Below, piece after piece: positions 1 to 8,041 of a DNA stretch of 15,629 nucleotides. The notes below the pieces were generated by a model, which was given only the letters and a program-made list of their open reading frames with translations, was not told the DNA's origin and ran no database searches. Numbering within the stretch: the stretch's first letter is position 1; the number at the start of each line of letters is the position of its first letter. The stretch spans positions 1 to 15,629 of the forward strand of contig CAMLNE010000054.1 in NCBI GenBank assembly GCA_946481265.1, given 5' to 3'. A program made the translations under genes and the position numbers. This stretch comes from an uncultured Panacagrimonas sp. (GTDB lineage: Bacteria; Pseudomonadota; Gammaproteobacteria; Nevskiales; Nevskiaceae).

Positions 1-368
1 AGGTTGAGCTTGGCCAACTCGGCCTGGGCCTTCAGGCGCTCGTGCTCGCCACGGGCATTGGCGGAATCGAGCGTGACCAGCAGCGCACCCTTCTTGACCG
101 TGGCGCCGGAGTCGAAGTGAATCGCCGTGACGATGCCGCCGGCCTCGCTGGTCACATCGGCGCCGTTGACCGCGACCATCGTGCCGATCGCTTCCAGGCG
201 GTTGTCCCAGGTCATGGGCTCGATCCTGGCCGCGCTGATCGTCGCCGGCGGCACGGGCATGGAGTCGAAGTAGTCATTCATGGCCTTCCGGCCCATGTAC
301 TGCATGCCGAAGACGCCGCCGAACAGGACGCCGGCCAGCAGCAGCATGATGATCATTCGCTTGGTCAT
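1..368 (-). CDS. RND/HlyD-family efflux membrane fusion protein, N-terminal part (runs off left edge)
   Basis: This is the periplasmic adaptor of a tripartite efflux pump, linking an inner-membrane transporter to a TolC-type channel. The start is an ATG at 368 and about 122 codons are visible. Residues 5-22 form a hydrophobic signal/anchor (MIIMLLLAGVLFGGVFG). Residues 72-101 hold the lipoyl-like half motif typical of adaptors (SEAGGIVTAIHFDSGATVKKG, then LLVTLD), followed by the beginning of an alpha-helical hairpin (ARGEHERLKAQAELAKLN). The gene lies 50 nt after the TolC-like gene on the same strand, with only a weak GAGTG as ribosome binding site. The RND pump gene would be expected next, outside the window. 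Family assignment is firm; the substrate is unknown. Confidence 0.88.
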   Translation of the reverse strand, partial: MTKRMIIMLLLAGVLFGGVFGMQYMGRKAMNDYFDSMPVPPATISAARIEPMTWDNRLEAIGTMVAVNGADVTSEAGGIVTAIHFDSGATVKKGALLVTLDSANARGEHERLKAQAELAKLN

Positions 369-418
369 GATTTCACTCGTTTCGCCGTGCAGGGCCGGCA
401 TCCGTCAGCAGTTGGGAT

Positions 419-1735
419 TCAGCGGGGTTCGAACAGCGCATCGGTGCGCGCCACCACGTCGATGGTCAGCGTGCCGGCCGCGGCATTGAGCAGCAGCGCC
501 TGGGTCAGCAGGTCGTAGCGCGCAGCGTTGCGGTTGCGACGCGCCTCCACGACGCGCGACTTGGCGTCGAGCACGTCGGTGATGGTGCGTGTCCCGGCGT
601 CGTAGCCGTGACCGGCGGCCGCCTCGGCCAGCACCGCCGAGTCGAGCGCGCGGCTGTATGCCTCGCTGCGCCGGCGCGCCGTTTCCACCGCGCGGAACAG
701 CGAGCGCACCGTGCGCTCGGTCTCCAGCGAGGCCCGTTCGAGTTCGGCCTTGGCCTGACGCAGCCGCGCCTCGGCCTCGCGCACCCGGCTGGTGTTGTAG
801 CCACCGGCATAGATCGGCAGGTTCAGCTCCAGTCCGATGCGCGCGTCGTCCTGGCGCTGACCCAGCGCGTACTCGCTGGAGTCGGTGCGACCGGCTTCCG
901 CGACCAGGTCGAGGGTCGGCCAGGCGTCGGCGCGGCGACTCTCGAGGTCGGCGGTCGCCAGCTGTACGCGCAGCGCGGCGTCGCGCGTGGCCGTGCTCTT
1001 CTCGGCCGCGATGCGTAGCCAGCTGTCGATGTCGCTCGGCTCGAGCTGCGGAAACTCGACGGCTTCGCGCAGGCGCGGCAGCCGCGCGCGGTCGTAGCCG
1101 GTGACTTCCTCCAGCGCATCGCGCGCCTGTTCGACCGCGGCACGCGCCGAGACCAGCTGCGCCTGGGCGAGGTCGTCACGCGCCTGCGCCTCCTTCAGAT
1201 CGGTCCCGGGAACCAGGCCGACCTCGTGGCGCTTGCGCGTGTCGTTGAGCGACTCGCGCACCGCGTTGGCCTCGCTCTGCGCCTGGTCGACCTCGTCCTC
1301 GACCAGCAGGGTATCGATATAGCGGGTGCTGACGCGCGACACGAAAGCGCGCTCCTGGTCGGCCAGGCCTTCGCGGGCCAGCGAATCGCGGGTGTCGGCA
1401 CGATCGCCACGTGCCGACCAGTCGAGACGCAGCAGCGGCTGGCGGGCGCGCAGGTAGGCCGACCAGGACGGGTAGTTGTCCTTCTCGGAGCCGAACGCGA
1501 ACTGCGAGTCGGAGTGGTTGTACGAGCCGTTGCCGACCAGTCCCAGGGTGGGCCGCAGGGTCGAGCGCTCCTGCTCGCCGGCTTCCGCCTCCGCGGCGTA
1601 CGCCGCGCGGGCGGACTCCAGCGCCGGGTCGCGTTCGGCGGCCAGTCTCAGGGCCTCCCCTGGCGTCATCGCCAGAGCCTGCCCGAACCCGAGTGCCAGT
1701 CCGAGGGCGAGGAGGACGGGGCTAGCCATTTTCAT
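419..1735 (-). CDS. TolC-family outer membrane efflux channel
   Basis: This is an outer-membrane exit duct for a tripartite pump, 438 aa, within the usual TolC family range. The signal peptide is residues 1-22 (positive start MKM, then VLLALGLALGFGQALA). The mature protein begins TPGEALRLAAERDPALESARAAY, the classic TolC N-terminus, and the same repeat logic recurs in the second half (ATRDAALRVQLATADLESRRADAWPTL). Long coiled-coil stretches rich in A, E and R lie between. I chose the ATG at 1735 because a GAGGTG ribosome binding site sits 4 nt before it (1740-1745); an in-frame ATG at 1759 lacks this. The start overlaps the end of the TetR gene by 14 bp, which indicates translational coupling. 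Gene order regulator, channel, adaptor suggests one efflux operon. Confidence 0.9.
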   Translation of the reverse strand: MKMASPVLLALGLALGFGQALAMTPGEALRLAAERDPALESARAAYAAEAEAGEQERSTLRPTLGLVGNGSYNHSDSQFAFGSEKDNYPSWSAYLRARQPLLRLDWSARGDRADTRDSLAREGLADQERAFVSRVSTRYIDTLLVEDEVDQAQSEANAVRESLNDTRKRHEVGLVPGTDLKEAQARDDLAQAQLVSARAAVEQARDALEEVTGYDRARLPRLREAVEFPQLEPSDIDSWLRIAAEKSTATRDAALRVQLATADLESRRADAWPTLDLVAEAGRTDSSEYALGQRQDDARIGLELNLPIYAGGYNTSRVREAEARLRQAKAELERASLETERTVRSLFRAVETARRRSEAYSRALDSAVLAEAAAGHGYDAGTRTITDVLDAKSRVVEARRNRNAARYDLLTQALLLNAAAGTLTIDVVARTDALFEPR

Positions 1736-2453
1736 TGCACACCTCGTTGAAGACATCACGGCGCACGCGTTCGATCAGCGTGCTCAGTTCGGTCGGGTCG
1801 GTCGGGTCGGACAGGGGCTTCCAGCGGAAGCCGTCGAGCAGGCCCTGCACATGCCGGCACATCAGCAGGTAGGGGTCATGGACCGAGAAGTCGGCCAGGA
1901 TGCCCTCGGCATGGGCCAGGCTGTTGTAGCCGCCGCACAGCGCCCACACGCCGATCGCCATCTCCTGGGCGGTCTGCCCGCCCGGCGCCAGGTCGCCGGC
2001 GCGGCGCGCATCCTCGACGATGCCGGAGACGATTTCCACCAGCGGATCGTTGGCTTCGAGGAATTCCTCGCGGCGCTCCGCGGACGCGGCCTGCCACGCC
2101 ACCTCGCACAGCGAGTACTGCGCCACACGGTAGTAGTCCGGGTAGCGGCGGACGAACACCATGTCGGCGACCGCGATGGCGAACATGCGGTCGCGCGCGG
2201 GGGCGCTCCAGGCCTCGGCGAGGCGGACCAGGGCGATGTAGTCGCGGAAGACCCGCGTGACCAAGGCCAGCAGCAGGTCTTCCTTCGAGGCGAAATGAAG
2301 GTAGAGGGTGCCGACGGCGTGTTCGCAGCGTTCCGCGATCCGCGCCATCTGCAGGTTGAGCAGCCCATCCCGCCGAATCAGCTCCAGGGCCGCATCGAGG
2401 ATCAGTTCTTCACGCTCCGCCACTTCGCGCCGGCGGCGTTCACGGGTACCCAT
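1722..2453 (-). CDS. TetR-family transcriptional regulator of the adjacent efflux operon
   Basis: This is a DNA-binding repressor, 243 aa from the ATG at 2453. The N-terminal helix-turn-helix is clear: [20 protein letters not shown], then [30 protein letters not shown], the TetR signature with the GTLYLHF recognition helix. The C-terminal two thirds is the ligand-binding and dimerisation part and carries no assignable ligand. An in-frame GTG at 2501 would add 16 residues. I prefer 2453 because the GTG is itself part of a perfect dyad that looks like an operator. No good ribosome binding site is visible for either start. The gene ends inside the TolC-like gene and so heads the efflux operon, most likely as an autorepressor. 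Confidence 0.87.
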   Translation of the reverse strand: MGTRERRRREVAEREELILDAALELIRRDGLLNLQMARIAERCEHAVGTLYLHFASKEDLLLALVTRVFRDYIALVRLAEAWSAPARDRMFAIAVADMVFVRRYPDYYRVAQYSLCEVAWQAASAERREEFLEANDPLVEIVSGIVEDARRAGDLAPGGQTAQEMAIGVWALCGGYNSLAHAEGILADFSVHDPYLLMCRHVQGLLDGFRWKPLSDPTDPTELSTLIERVRRDVFNEVCNENG

Positions 2454-2487
2454 CGAGATGCGCGTGCTTTGAAACGGGCGCGCACTT

Positions 2488-2500
2488 TGAATCAGATTCA
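2488..2500. promoter_or_regulatory. Candidate TetR operator (13-bp perfect dyad)
   Basis: TGAATC-A-GATTCA is a perfect inverted repeat with a single central base. It lies 34 bp before the ATG of the TetR regulator, a normal place for an autoregulatory operator. It is AT-rich against a very GC-rich background, which makes chance less likely. No matching sigma-70 promoter could be set with confidence around it. Binding by this TetR protein is inferred from position. Confidence 0.55.
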
Positions 2501-2501
2501 C

Positions 2502-2728
2502 GAACGTCGCAACGCCGGACTCCCCGACGATGCGGTCACCTCGATGACGGCCGGCGCGGGCATCGGGTCGGTAGAGCGGAAGCGGACCGGGGTCGGGCGG
2601 CAGGGCCGGTCGACCGGCCTGAGCGGCCCGAGCAAGCGATCCGCCGGGCGTCGGCGTACGATCCGCGGCCGTCGTGGGACAGACCGGCCGAGGCCCCGTG
2701 GATCGGGGCTCCCGGCCGCACCGCAGGC
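2502..2728. other. Intergenic region between tetR and rplM, no gene seen
   Basis: The full gene-free gap is 2502-2836, about 335 bp between divergent genes. Open frames crossing it are continuations or shadows of neighbouring genes and show no family features. It contains one 16-bp perfect palindrome, GGCCGGTCGACCGGCC at 2604-2619, and at its right end the candidate rplM promoter. Nothing else could be supported. Confidence 0.5.
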
Positions 2729-2757
2729 TTGCACCCGAGGCCCTGGCTCACTATCCT
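2729..2757 (+). promoter_or_regulatory. Candidate sigma-70 promoter for rplM-rpsI
   Basis: TTGCAC at 2729-2734 and TATCCT at 2752-2757 are separated by exactly 17 bp. The -10 matches the consensus at 4 of 6 bases, the -35 at 3 of 6. This would give an untranslated leader of about 70 nt before the rplM ATG. A second possible -10, TATAAC at 2810-2815, has no recognisable -35. Confidence 0.4.
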
Positions 2758-2836
2758 GCGCGGCCTTCCGACGTTGCCGGTCGAGCCCCAAGCCCGCCGT
2801 CAACCGAACTATAACTACCCATTTGTTGAGGTTTCG

Positions 2837-3274
2837 ATGAGCACGTTCATGGCGAAAGCCGAGAGCGTCAAGCGCGACTGGTTCGTGATTGATGCGGACG
2901 GCAAGGTTCTTGGCCGTCTGGCTACCGAAGTCGCCCGCCGCCTGCGCGGCAAGCACAAGCCCGAGTTCACCCCGCACTGCGATACCGGCGATTACATCGT
3001 CATCATCAACGCGGCCAAGGTGCACGCCACGGGCAACAAGCTCGACGGCAAGAACGGCAAGATCTACTGGCGCCACACCGAGTACCCGGGCGGCATCCGG
3101 CAGACCTCGCTGCAGGACATGATGGCCAAGCATCCGGAACGCGTCATCGAGAAGGCCGTGAAGGGCATGCTGCCGAAGGGCCCGCTGGGCTACGCGCAGT
3201 TCCGCAAGCTCAAGGTGTACGCCGGTGCCGAGCACCCGCACACCGCGCAGCAGCCGCAGCTCCTGAACATCTGA
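2837..3274 (+). CDS. rplM: 50S ribosomal protein L13
   Basis: L13 is an early-assembling protein of the large ribosomal subunit. The 145-aa product is close to the usual 142 residues and carries the family blocks: [45 protein letters not shown], then the [11 protein letters not shown] and [30 protein letters not shown] segments. The ATG at 2837 has GAGG 5 nt upstream (2828-2831). The longer open frame upstream of it has no L13 similarity. rpsI follows after 11 nt, the conserved rplM-rpsI operon. Confidence 0.98.
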   Translation: MSTFMAKAESVKRDWFVIDADGKVLGRLATEVARRLRGKHKPEFTPHCDTGDYIVIINAAKVHATGNKLDGKNGKIYWRHTEYPGGIRQTSLQDMMAKHPERVIEKAVKGMLPKGPLGYAQFRKLKVYAGAEHPHTAQQPQLLNI

Positions 3275-3285
3275 GATACCTGAAC

Positions 3286-3690
3286 ATGGCCATCACCCAG
3301 TCCACCCCCGCGAACTACGGTACCGGTCGCCGCAAGACCGCCGCCGCCCGCGTGTTCCTGAAGCCCGGCAAGGGCGACATCTCCATCAACAGCAAGACTG
3401 TCGAGGATTACTTCGGCCGCGAGACCTCGCGCATGCTGGTGCGGCAGCCGCTCGAGCTGGTCGACGGCCTGACCCGCTTCGACATCAAGATCACCGTCTC
3501 CGGCGGCGGCCCCTCGGGCCAGGCCGGCGCGATCCGCCACGGCATCACGCGTGCGCTGATCGAGTACGACGAGACCCTGCGCAAGACGCTGCGCGATGCA
3601 GGCCTGGTGACCCGCGATGCGCGTGAAGTCGAGCGCAAGAAGGTCGGTCTGCACAAGGCGCGTCGCGCTCCGCAGTACTCCAAGCGTTAA
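3286..3690 (+). CDS. rpsI: 30S ribosomal protein S9
   Basis: S9 belongs to the small-subunit head and its C-terminal tail reaches the P-site tRNA. The 134-aa product has the family hallmarks [56 protein letters not shown] and the invariant end [16 protein letters not shown]. It follows rplM after 11 nt and is co-transcribed with it; its weak ribosome binding site overlaps the rplM stop region. Compared with typical proteobacterial S9 it carries a few extra residues near the N-terminus (TPA before NYGTG). Confidence 0.98.
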   Translation: MAITQSTPANYGTGRRKTAAARVFLKPGKGDISINSKTVEDYFGRETSRMLVRQPLELVDGLTRFDIKITVSGGGPSGQAGAIRHGITRALIEYDETLRKTLRDAGLVTRDAREVERKKVGLHKARRAPQYSKR

Positions 3691-3703
3691 GATTTCGGCG
3701 AAC

Positions 3704-3729
3704 CCTGCGACCGGATGGCTGGTCGCAGG
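3704..3729 (+). terminator. Hairpin after rpsI, possible terminator or processing site
   Basis: CCTGCGACC and GGTCGCAGG form a perfect 9-bp stem with an 8-nt loop, 13 nt after the rpsI stop. No run of T follows, so it is not a classic intrinsic terminator. It may protect the 3' end of the rplM-rpsI mRNA or mark processing between rpsI and the tRNA. Confidence 0.4.
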
Positions 3730-3756
3730 ATCCCGGAGCAGGTCGGCGGTTCCCGT

Positions 3757-3830
3757 TGGGAGATCGTCTAATGGTAGGACAACAGATTCTGACTCTGTTT
3801 ATCTAGGTTCGAGTCCTAGTCTCCCAGCCA
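3757..3830 (+). tRNA. tRNA-Gln (anticodon CUG)
   Basis: The 74-nt sequence folds as a cloverleaf. The acceptor arm TGGGAGA pairs with TCTCCCA, followed by discriminator G and an encoded CCA (3828-3830). The anticodon arm ACAGA/TCTGT encloses the loop TTCTGAC, giving anticodon CTG at 3789-3791, which reads CAG. The T arm CTAGG-TTCGAGT-CCTAG is perfect. The first U-A pair of the acceptor is typical of bacterial glutamine tRNAs. It lies downstream of rpsI and before a strong terminator. Confidence 0.96.
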
Positions 3831-3855
3831 CCACCGTCACTGCCCAAATCGAATC

Positions 3856-3892
3856 CGAAGCCCGGTTTCCCGCCAAGGGAAACCGGGCTTCG
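3856..3892 (+). terminator. Strong terminator hairpin after tRNA-Gln, possibly bidirectional
   Basis: A 16-bp perfect stem (3856-3871 with 3877-3892) closes a 5-nt loop, GCCAA. It is followed by GTCGTTTCC, a weak T-rich tail. It lies 26 nt after the tRNA and 63 nt beyond the stop of the convergent gene ending at 3955, so it could end transcription from both sides. Confidence 0.8.
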
Positions 3893-3954
3893 TCGTTTCC
3901 GGGTCTTGCTTGCCGGCCTGTTTGCGGACCTTTCGCAGCTCCCGGGCGGCTTCG

Positions 3955-4308
3955 CTAGCGGCGGCAGGGGTAGGCTTCGATCAGGGCTTGCAGCACCACG
4001 CTCGAGGCGGTCTTGGGCATGGCATCGGGATGGGCGCGCAGGTAGCGCAGCGCGACGTCGTTGAACTGTCCCAGGGTGGCATCGCCCGGCGAGCAGTAGC
4101 GAAGGCCGTCGAGCGCCGAATCGGCCACACCGGCGACGAAGCCGCGGCCAAACTGCGCCTCACGCTCGTCCTGCGCCTGCGGGTTGCCGTTCTTCAGGCG
4201 GTCGGACGCCTCCAGGGCGTCCTTCAGCATCTGGCCGGTGATGAAGTAGGCCTGCGCCGGGACCATCGTGGCCAGCCCCGCCAGCAGCAGCATTACGCGA
4301 ATCCTCAT
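3955..4308 (-). CDS. Small secreted Rap1a/Tai-family protein
   Basis: This 117-aa protein has a clean Sec signal peptide (MRIRVMLLLAGLATMVPAQA, cleavage after A20). The mature part matches the general pattern of the Rap1a/Tai domain: FITGQMLKDALEASDRL, then GFVAGVADSALDG, CSPGDATLGQFNDVALRYLRAHPD and a C-terminal LIEAYPC. Two cysteines, C72 and C115, could form a disulfide. The founding members of this family are type VI secretion immunity proteins, but many relatives are of unknown function and no secretion genes are nearby. The ATG at 4308 is preceded by GGGAG/GAGAAAG. It lies 38 nt after glrR on the same strand and may be the last gene of that operon. The family call is from pattern memory, not from a search. 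Confidence 0.72.
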   Translation of the reverse strand: MRIRVMLLLAGLATMVPAQAYFITGQMLKDALEASDRLKNGNPQAQDEREAQFGRGFVAGVADSALDGLRYCSPGDATLGQFNDVALRYLRAHPDAMPKTASSVVLQALIEAYPCRR

Positions 4309-4346
4309 GGTCTTTCTCCCGGGGAACGGCGCGTCCGGTTGGGCGT

Positions 4347-5664
<1,318 letters not shown>

Positions 5665-5675
<11 letters not shown>

Positions 5676-6102
5676 TTCCCATGGTCCTCTCGATCTCGAT
5701 GATGCGGTCCAGGTGCGAACGCAGCTCCGCCGCCTCGGCCTGGCACCTGCCTGCCTGTTCGAGTTCGACGATGCGAACCCGCGTGAGCGCCTCCTCCTCG
5801 TCGCGCAGGCCGCGGTGGAGCAGGACCCGCAACGCCTCCTGCGAGGCCTCGGGCGTGGTCGATTCGGCGGTGTCCGGCAGGCTGCGCAACATCGCCGTGC
5901 GCCAGCCCGATTTCGCCTGGCGTGCACTGCGCAGCAGCGCGTCGCGCTGCGCCGGGCTCGCCTCCATGGCGCGCGCCCACCAGGCCAGCGCGCCGGACTC
6001 GAGCGCTGCGCCTTCGGACGTCGTGGACGTACCGGGCGCGGCCTGCGGGTCCCATTGCAGATGGGCGCAGGCGCTGCAGGCAAGGACGCTGCTAATGAGC
6101 AT
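5665..6102 (-). CDS. qseG: QseG-like small lipoprotein of the glrK-glrR operon
   Basis: This is a short protein (145 aa from ATG 6102) between the kinase and response regulator, exactly where qseG sits in enterobacteria. The N-terminus MLISSVLACSAC offers a lipobox-like VLAC (C9). The rest is helical and charged, ending in a coiled-coil-like segment (EEEALTRVRIVELEQAGRCQAEAAELRSHLDRIIEIER). It is shorter than E. coli QseG (about 237 aa), and sequence similarity cannot be judged by eye, so the name rests on context and lipoprotein character. In E. coli, QseG is an outer-membrane lipoprotein that modulates the kinase. The start overlaps the kinase stop by 11 bp. An in-frame ATG at 6177 would add a basic N-terminus but overlap the kinase by 86 bp. 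Confidence 0.7.
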
Positions 6103-7669
6103 CGGTTTCAGGACTCGGCCAATGCAGGACGAAGCGCGCGCCGGGGTCCGCCTCCTGTACTTCAAGGATGCCTCCATGGGCTTTTACCGTTTCATTGACT
6201 ATCGACAGCCCGATCCCGGTTCCACGCATCCCAGCCTCCTCGGGATCGGCACCGCGAACGAACGGTTGCAGGATGAGGTCGCGCTCGGCGGCGGGAACGC
6301 CGCGACCACGATCGCGTACCGACAGCAGGCAGCGGCCGTGCCGGCGGTCCAGGACGATGTCGATCGTGCTGCCGCGCGGCGTGTGCTTGACCGCATTGCT
6401 CAGCAGGTTGCCCAGCGACACCCGCAGGCTCCAGCGGTGACCCCAGAGGTGCGGGGTGCGCAGGTCCAGGTGGGTCTGCAGGCCGCGCTTGGCCAGGGTC
6501 AGGCGCTGCGAGGCCACCACTTCCTCGACCAGGATGCGGCCGTCGATCCAGCCCATCTCGACGTCGTGCTGCCCGCGGCGCCACTCGGCGTAGGCAAGCA
6601 GGTTGCGGATCTGCGCGTCGAGATCGAGTGCCGACTCGGCCAGGATGTGGGCCACTTCCGCCTGCCGCGAATTGAGCGTGCCGAACGAGCGTTCCAGCAG
6701 CAGGTCGGTGCCTTCGCGCAGGCTTGCCAGCGGTGTCTTCAACTCGTGCGAAACATGGCGCAGGAAGCGGTCCTTGTCCGCTTCCAGGTCGCGCAGGCGA
6801 CGGCGCAGCCATTCGAGTTTCTCGCCGACGCGCGCCAGCTCGCGCGGGTACTCGATGGCGATCGGCGATCCGTAGTTGGCGGTACCCAGCGCAGTGATCG
6901 CCGCGCGCAGGTTGTGCAGCGGCCGCGCGATCAGGCGTGACAGGCCCAGGGTGAGCGCGGCGGTGAGCAGGATCACGATGATCACCGACAGCACGAGGAC
7001 GTTGCGGACCAGCACCGAGCGCTCGTTGAGCGCGCGTACCTGTGCGTAGATCGCCGCGCGACCGCGATCGACCAGCTGCTCGGCTTCCTGCGCCAGCGAG
7101 CGGATCGAGCCGACACGTTGCGCGCCGTCGACGATCCCGAGATCGCGCTCGACCTCGTCCAGGCCACTGGACAATGCCTGCGCGTAGCTGCGCACCTCGG
7201 GCGGGAAGTCGTCCGCGGCAAAACGCCGGGCGGCCGTGCGCGCGCTGTCCAGGCGCTGGTCGATGATCTCGAGCAGGGCCGGATCCTTCAGCACGTAGTG
7301 CTGCAGCGCGACGCGCTCGAGATCCTCGAGCTCGGTGCGCAGGGTCGCGCCGTACATCTCGACCTTCTGTCCTTCGCCGACCAGCTGTTCGCCGCGTAGC
7401 AGCAGGCGATCGAGCGCCAGTCCCATGACGATCAGCATGGCCAGCAGCGGCGCCATCGCCAGGCCCTTGCTGGTCGCGACCAGGCCCACCATGGTCTTGG
7501 GCAGCATGCGCACCACCAGCGCACGCAGCGCGGCACGCAGGCTTGCCATGCGACCCGCGTGGCCGGGCGCGCCGGATTCGTCCCTTTGTGCGCCGCTCAT
7601 CGGCACGAGGATGTCCGCCTCCGATGTCGTCTGCGTGATCGCCTCCGACGGATTCATCGGGGCGTTCAT
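6092..7669 (-). CDS. glrK: Sensor histidine kinase GlrK (QseE)
   Basis: This is the membrane sensor kinase that phosphorylates GlrR, 525 aa from ATG 7669. It has membrane segments near residues 69-88 and 220-243, a mostly helical periplasmic sensor between them, a HAMP region (about 244-296) and the H box RFLRHVSHELKTPLASLREGTDLLLE with H308. The ATPase has the N box NLLSNAVKHT (421-430), G1 DRGRG (453-457) and G2 GTGIGL (483-488). The H-box region is nearly identical to E. coli GlrK. The cytoplasmic stretch before the first membrane segment is unusually long, about 68 residues, and starts at M24 or M41 are possible. AAGGG lies directly before ATG 7669. The stop overlaps the next gene. A GlrR-type operator lies 48 bp upstream of this start. 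Confidence 0.93.
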   Translation of the reverse strand: MNAPMNPSEAITQTTSEADILVPMSGAQRDESGAPGHAGRMASLRAALRALVVRMLPKTMVGLVATSKGLAMAPLLAMLIVMGLALDRLLLRGEQLVGEGQKVEMYGATLRTELEDLERVALQHYVLKDPALLEIIDQRLDSARTAARRFAADDFPPEVRSYAQALSSGLDEVERDLGIVDGAQRVGSIRSLAQEAEQLVDRGRAAIYAQVRALNERSVLVRNVLVLSVIIVILLTAALTLGLSRLIARPLHNLRAAITALGTANYGSPIAIEYPRELARVGEKLEWLRRRLRDLEADKDRFLRHVSHELKTPLASLREGTDLLLERSFGTLNSRQAEVAHILAESALDLDAQIRNLLAYAEWRRGQHDVEMGWIDGRILVEEVVASQRLTLAKRGLQTHLDLRTPHLWGHRWSLRVSLGNLLSNAVKHTPRGSTIDIVLDRRHGRCLLSVRDRGRGVPAAERDLILQPFVRGADPEEAGMRGTGIGLSIVNETVKAHGGILEVQEADPGARFVLHWPSPETDAH

Positions 7670-7716
7670 CCCTTGCCCGTCGCCGATCGACGACGCGACG
7701 CAACGGGCGGCCGTGC

Positions 7717-7734
7717 TGTCGCCGCGTGGCGACA
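7717..7734. promoter_or_regulatory. GlrR-type operator, distal site (TGTC-N10-GACA, perfect)
   Basis: TGTC (7717-7720) and GACA (7731-7734) are separated by exactly 10 nt. The dyad is longer than the consensus: CTGTCGCC and GGCGACAG are 8-bp perfect arms around GCGT. TGTC-N10-GACA is the operator described for GlrR upstream of glmY in enterobacteria. The site lies about 319-336 bp upstream of the predicted algD start point and 48 bp upstream of glrK, so it could act on either gene. Confidence 0.72.
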
Positions 7735-7855
7735 GGTCAGCCGCGATGCACGGCCGTCGACGCGGATTCGCCGCGTGCGGGACCGAAGCGTGTCGCGTGC
7801 AGCAAGAACGGTGCGGGGCGCTGCCTGCGCGGCAGCCGGCTCGACGATGCGCGGC

Positions 7856-7873
7856 TGACGCTGAATGGAGACA
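7856..7873. promoter_or_regulatory. GlrR-type operator, imperfect middle site
   Basis: TGAC (7856-7859), 10 nt, then GACA (7870-7873) differs from TGTC-N10-GACA at one base. It lies between the two perfect sites. On its own it would not be notable; its value comes from its neighbours. Confidence 0.4.
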
Positions 7874-7889
7874 ACCCCACATCGCCACG

Positions 7890-7902
7890 AATCAATCACT
7901 TG
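7890..7902 (+). promoter_or_regulatory. IHF binding site (perfect consensus)
   Basis: AATCAATCACTTG fits WATCAANNNNTTR at every fixed position. It is AT-rich in a GC-rich region and lies between GlrR-type sites and the sigma-54 promoter, where a bend would bring the activator to the polymerase. IHF is known to be needed for GlrR-driven glmY transcription in enterobacteria. Its use here is inferred. Confidence 0.62.
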
Positions 7903-7904
7903 AG

Positions 7905-7963
7905 GGCTCTCCCGTGAATACCTGTCGCCATTTGCAGACAGGTTTCTTCTGAATTGGAGAGCC
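7905..7963. repeat. Outer inverted repeat enclosing the proximal GlrR site
   Basis: GGCTCTCC (7905-7912) and GGAGAGCC (7956-7963) are perfect 8-bp arms lying almost concentric with the inner 7-bp dyad of the proximal GlrR-type site. If transcribed the region could fold into a two-tier hairpin; as DNA it could be a second, wider operator. Confidence 0.45.
7920..7943. promoter_or_regulatory. GlrR-type operator, proximal site (TGTC-N10-GACA, perfect)
   Basis: The core TGTC (7923-7926), 10 nt, GACA (7937-7940) is extended to 7-bp arms, ACCTGTC and GACAGGT. It lies 110-133 bp upstream of the predicted algD start point, a normal enhancer distance for a sigma-54 activator. It shares TGTCGCC with the distal site, which supports a common binding protein. 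Confidence 0.75.
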
Positions 7964-8025
7964 AATGTCGTCCCGCGCGCCTGACCCGCAGATTAACCAT
8001 GTGAATGCCCTCGATTTTGTGTCGA

Positions 8026-8041
8026 TTGGCATCCCCTTTGC
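8026..8041 (+). promoter_or_regulatory. Sigma-54 promoter for the alginate operon
   Basis: TTGGCATCCCCTTTGC matches the -24/-12 consensus TGGCACG-N4-TTGC at 9 of 11 fixed bases, with the essential GG and GC separated by 10 nt. The predicted start is the A at 8053, giving a 71-nt leader before the algD ATG at 8124. Enhancer-like GlrR sites and an IHF site lie upstream. No AlgU-type (GAACTT with TCTGA) promoter was found in this region. Confidence 0.72.

Noticed and set aside
1476..2840. Long plus-strand open frame across the TolC and TetR genes
   Set aside because: It is the shadow of two well-identified minus-strand genes; the translation has no family features.
2498..3241. Minus-strand open frame opposite rplM
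   Set aside because: It covers the ribosomal gene in antisense and continues into intergenic DNA without any recognisable domain.
7698..7712. Possible sigma-54 promoter facing glrK (GG...TTGC on the minus strand)
   Set aside because: GG and GC are separated by 9 instead of 10 nt, which is known to abolish sigma-54 recognition.
7914..7952. Twelve-codon leader-peptide frame starting GTG 7914 and ending TGA 7952
   Set aside because: It coincides with the GlrR-type dyad and lies upstream of the predicted transcription start; no attenuator-like structure or regulatory codon run was seen.
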